From Bacillota bacterium (lineage in GTDB: Bacteria > Bacillota_A > Clostridia > Lachnospirales > Lachnospiraceae), in assembly GCA_023407175.1 (NCBI GenBank), contig JAEYMU010000056.1, forward strand, positions 414,482 to 478,481: a stretch of DNA of 64,000 nt, given 5' to 3'. Both the position numbers and the translations under genes were made by a program. How positions within the stretch are numbered: the first letter of the stretch is position 1; each line of letters begins with the position of its first letter. Positions 61,563 to 64,000 of this stretch are shown here, one piece after another. The notes below the pieces were generated by a model. That model ran no database searches and was not told the origin of the DNA. It saw only the letters and a list, made by a program, of their open reading frames with translations.

Positions 61563-62972
61563 TTACTGATTCCCATAATACTGTCCTAAAGATATTCCGT
61601 TTGTGCCAAGAGGTATCTGGTGATCAAGCCCGATAAATTTTCCGCCTGACTGCCATAAAGCAGGTTTTAACAATGCATATTTTGCTTCATCCCAGGTTTT
61701 CCAATCATATCCCAGTAAGCCTCCGGTATCACCGGAGTTTGGATTGATACACCAGAAGGTATGATTAATACGATTGCTAACGATATAATCCCTTAACAGT
61801 GTCATCCATTTCTGATTCTTTCCTCCGTCCATATATCCTCCCCACTCACCAATGAAAAGTGGAGCAATTCCCTGATCATTAATATATGCCCATGTATCAT
61901 ACCAATAATCATCCAGCAGTGTCTGAGTTGTAAAATCCTTTTCAAACCATGTTTGACTGTAAACGGAAGGACCGTAATCATGGGGTGAATATACGATTTG
62001 ACTGTTTAGGGAGCCTATATTGATTGGATAATCCTTTACTCCTCTCAAATTTCCACCCCACCAGGCACCATACCATGGAGACTGGTCAGCGGTAGCCCCC
62101 CAGATATCCGGGGTAGCATAGGTATAGCCCAATTCTGTTTTCGGGTATTGTTCAACACCTTCAATCATAATTAATAAATTTGGATTTTTATTAAGAATTG
62201 CTCTCGCGCATCTCTCAGCTGCATATTTCCAGTTATTTTCGTCTGTAGAATTGTCCCATTTTGCTATATTCGCAGGTTCAGCGGCACTATATCCTCTTGC
62301 TCCATGCGGTTCATTTTTCAAATCGATTGCTAAAATGGTATCGTCATTTTTATATTTATCAGCTAACCATGCCAGGGTATTGATCCATTTATCTGTCGTT
62401 ATTTCACCTGCTGTTGTTGTGGTAAGGCCATACCATAATGGGTAATTATGCCCTGAATTATTGGCATCCGGGCTATGTACATCCACCATTACCTTGATGC
62501 CCAGCTGTTTGCAAAATCCTATGATAATATCAAATATTTCCATGCTGTTTTTTGTACTATTGGTTACTGAATCATAAAAATCAGGGTTACAAACATAATA
62601 GGGAGGATTATTGACAGCGGTTACGCTCGAAACTTTATTTGGATTTCCAATCATCCAGCTATACAAAAGTTCCGTAGAAATTGGAATTCTTAAAAATCCA
62701 ATACCTCTATCTGCAACAGCTGATAAAATATCCTTAATATCATACCATGCACCATGTAATACATTTTCACTACAGTTAAAACCAAACCAATTCGCACCAG
62801 TCAACCAAACCTCATTATCATTCATGTCATAAATTCGATTGCCTACACAATGCAGCCAGTCATCATTGTTTGTATCAGTGGCAGTTACTTTTTTATCAAT
62901 ATTAAAATAACATGTTGTAATAATAGTCATTAAAATTATAAATATTGAAATTATCCTTTTAATTTTCTTCAT
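61563..62972 (-). CDS. Secreted GH5 endoglucanase
   Basis: The 469-residue protein has a signal peptide (KKIKRIISIFIILMTIITTCYF) and a GH5 barrel. LTGANWFGFNCSE and IGFLRIPISTELL are early motifs. VMVDVHSPDANNSGHNYPLWY and the acid/base E221 in LKNEPHG follow, then YSPHDYGPSVYSQTWF and the nucleophile E376 in FIGEWGG. This is the arrangement of clostridial cellulases. The barrel fills the whole mature protein; the usual linker and carbohydrate-binding module after GTNGISL are absent, and there is no dockerin. It should cut internal beta-1,4-glucan bonds outside the cell. The start has GGAGGAA 7 bases upstream. Confidence 0.94.
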   Translation of the reverse strand: MKKIKRIISIFIILMTIITTCYFNIDKKVTATDTNNDDWLHCVGNRIYDMNDNEVWLTGANWFGFNCSENVLHGAWYDIKDILSAVADRGIGFLRIPISTELLYSWMIGNPNKVSSVTAVNNPPYYVCNPDFYDSVTNSTKNSMEIFDIIIGFCKQLGIKVMVDVHSPDANNSGHNYPLWYGLTTTTAGEITTDKWINTLAWLADKYKNDDTILAIDLKNEPHGARGYSAAEPANIAKWDNSTDENNWKYAAERCARAILNKNPNLLIMIEGVEQYPKTELGYTYATPDIWGATADQSPWYGAWWGGNLRGVKDYPINIGSLNSQIVYSPHDYGPSVYSQTWFEKDFTTQTLLDDYWYDTWAYINDQGIAPLFIGEWGGYMDGGKNQKWMTLLRDYIVSNRINHTFWCINPNSGDTGGLLGYDWKTWDEAKYALLKPALWQSGGKFIGLDHQIPLGTNGISLGQYYGNQ

Positions 62973-63368
62973 TATAATTTCCTCCTTATAAAATTTTTAA
63001 TAACTTTCCTATACTAAAGATCAATTACAAATACTATCCCCCTTTTTATTATAGACTCTTCGCTAACATAGTAAAAATCAATATTGCAGATTATTTTGTT
63101 TAGTTAAATTGTCATTATAAGTTATATATATATTACTATATTTGTAATATTTTTACAATACATTGTTTTGTTTCTATCAATTGCGGTTTCTTTTCCAATG
63201 CAGAAGATGCGTTTTCAAAAAAAGCAGAGTGTATAGATCATTAAATTTGACCTACAAACTCTGCTTATAATTGTTCTACCTGTTTCTTCGATATAAGTTG
63301 CTTCGTCAATATAACAAATTTTGTTTATAACATTTTTAAAGAATTCCAACTAGCAATGGCATTAAATT
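62973..63368. other. Intergenic region between the GH31 and GH5 genes
   Basis: A TATAAT box on the minus strand at 63053-63048, with TTTACT 16 bases upstream, is a weak promoter candidate for GH5. The GH31 terminator is at 63214-63266. No small gene or operator was seen in the rest of this very AT-rich stretch. Confidence 0.45.
63214..63266 (-). terminator. Terminator of the GH31 gene
   Basis: On the minus strand AAGCAGAGTTTGTAG and CTATACACTCTGCTT pair with mismatches around an AT-rich loop. TTTTTTTG follows. Confidence 0.75.
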
Positions 63369-64000
63369 TTATAAGCCGACCGCCTTGCGTTCAAATACCG
63401 GAGAGTATTCGATTGGTGCATCGACTGATACCGTTATGCCGCCGGTATACTTTTCTCCGGTAGAGGTCAATATCCACTCACCGGCAGGGAGATATACGTC
63501 TCTCTTATATTCATTCAGATGAAGAATCGGCGCAACAAGATATTTGTCACCAAACATATACTGATCCTGAAGTTCCCAACATTTCTCATCTTCCGGGAAT
63601 TCATAGAACATAGTGCGAACCAATGGAGAGCCATTCGTATGAGCTTCTTCATAAAGCTTTTTGATATATTCATGCATGCTGATACGGATATCATAGTATT
63701 TCTTCATGATCTTATAATTGTCTTCCCCATAACTCCAAAGCTCATTTGGCTGGCCTGTATGAAGGTAACCGCCACCCCAGTCTCTGTTATCTAGCGGTGG
63801 AATATTGTAAGGGCCTCTGTCCCCGTGCATACGCAGTACAGCTGAATACACAGCGAACTGATACCAACGAATTAGGAGATTTCTGAAATCAGGATCATTT
63901 ACATCATCTGTCATGAAGCCGCCGATATCTGTCGTCCACCAGGGAATGCCTGCAAGTCCCATGTTCAGACCGCACTGTAACTGATCAGCGAAGGCTTCAA
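63369..64000 (-). CDS. GH31-family glycosidase, C-terminal part (runs off the right edge)
   Basis: The frame is open to the window edge and reads in from outside; an ATG at 63962 lies inside the catalytic domain and is not the start. The first visible residues, LQCGLNMGLAGIPWWTTDIGGF, hold the acid/base aspartate region of GH31 (TDIGGF). HGDRGPYN and the beta-sandwich C-terminal domain follow (PEDEKCWELQDQYMFGDKYLVAPIL, VYLPAGEWI). About 210 residues are visible. It is an alpha-glucosidase or alpha-xylosidase, probably acting on xyloglucan or starch fragments. The visible region does not decide which. No signal peptide can be judged. Confidence 0.93.
   Translation of the reverse strand, partial: EAFADQLQCGLNMGLAGIPWWTTDIGGFMTDDVNDPDFRNLLIRWYQFAVYSAVLRMHGDRGPYNIPPLDNRDWGGGYLHTGQPNELWSYGEDNYKIMKKYYDIRISMHEYIKKLYEEAHTNGSPLVRTMFYEFPEDEKCWELQDQYMFGDKYLVAPILHLNEYKRDVYLPAGEWILTSTGEKYTGGITVSVDAPIEYSPVFERKAVGL

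Overview
The window looks like the chromosome of a low-GC Gram-positive anaerobe of the class Clostridia, most likely a plant-polysaccharide-degrading member of the Lachnospiraceae (inference). The support is AGGAGG-type ribosome sites throughout, consensus TTGACA/TATAAT promoters, no outer-membrane genes, secreted GH10 and GH5 glycanases plus a GH31 enzyme, NADP-type glutamate dehydrogenase, and small Firmicute families (CD3324, DUF1801, DUF1456). No RNA gene, CRISPR array, insertion sequence or integrase was seen.

Region by region. 1-5.9 kb: a minus-strand biosynthetic operon that runs off the left edge. A consensus promoter drives a stand-alone adenylation-carrier protein whose specificity code reads as tyrosine, then two tandem GT4 glycosyltransferases, then an NRPS that opens with an LCL-like condensation domain. 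This glycosyltransferase-in-NRPS layout is the best candidate here for an undescribed natural product. 6-16 kb: housekeeping and stress genes (GNAT enzymes, UMF1-type and EamA transporters, lipase-like hydrolase, GDPD, Rnk/Gre-like factor, MerR regulator) and a BlaI/M56 sensor pair with two clear operators but no beta-lactam-binding domain. 16-22 kb: gdhA, then a CHASE3 hybrid kinase, a DivK-like receiver and a PleD-like diguanylate cyclase in one tight operon, then a DNA repair methyltransferase. 22-27.5 kb: a coiled-coil FtsX-type ABC exporter operon with a divergent TetR regulator. 27.5-30 kb: two DUF1801 proteins, 3-methyladenine glycosylase and YaaA.

30-37 kb: a modular xylanase, then an AraC regulator facing a heterodimeric ABC exporter pair. 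37-41 kb: an operon of FtsX permease, ATPase, response regulator and histidine kinase. 41-50 kb: more AT-rich accessory genes (flavodoxin, SGNH hydrolase, AraC fused to a BtrH-like domain, M48 peptidase with TPRs, MFS protein, a NERD-HRDC protein, a lipoprotein). 50-56 kb: a two-component system, a two-gene ABC-2 transporter, two apparently truncated genes and a GNAT enzyme. 56-59.5 kb: DUF1456, a DbpA-type RNA helicase and a divergent RsmH paralogue, suggesting a ribosome-maturation neighbourhood. 59.5-61.3 kb: an Rrf2-controlled redox operon with a perfect operator over its -10 box. 61.5-64 kb: a GH5 endoglucanase and the C-terminal part of a GH31 glycosidase that runs off the right edge.

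Many starts were moved inward from the longest open frame because a strong ribosome site, or a promoter lying inside that frame, fixes a later start. Each case is stated in its entry.
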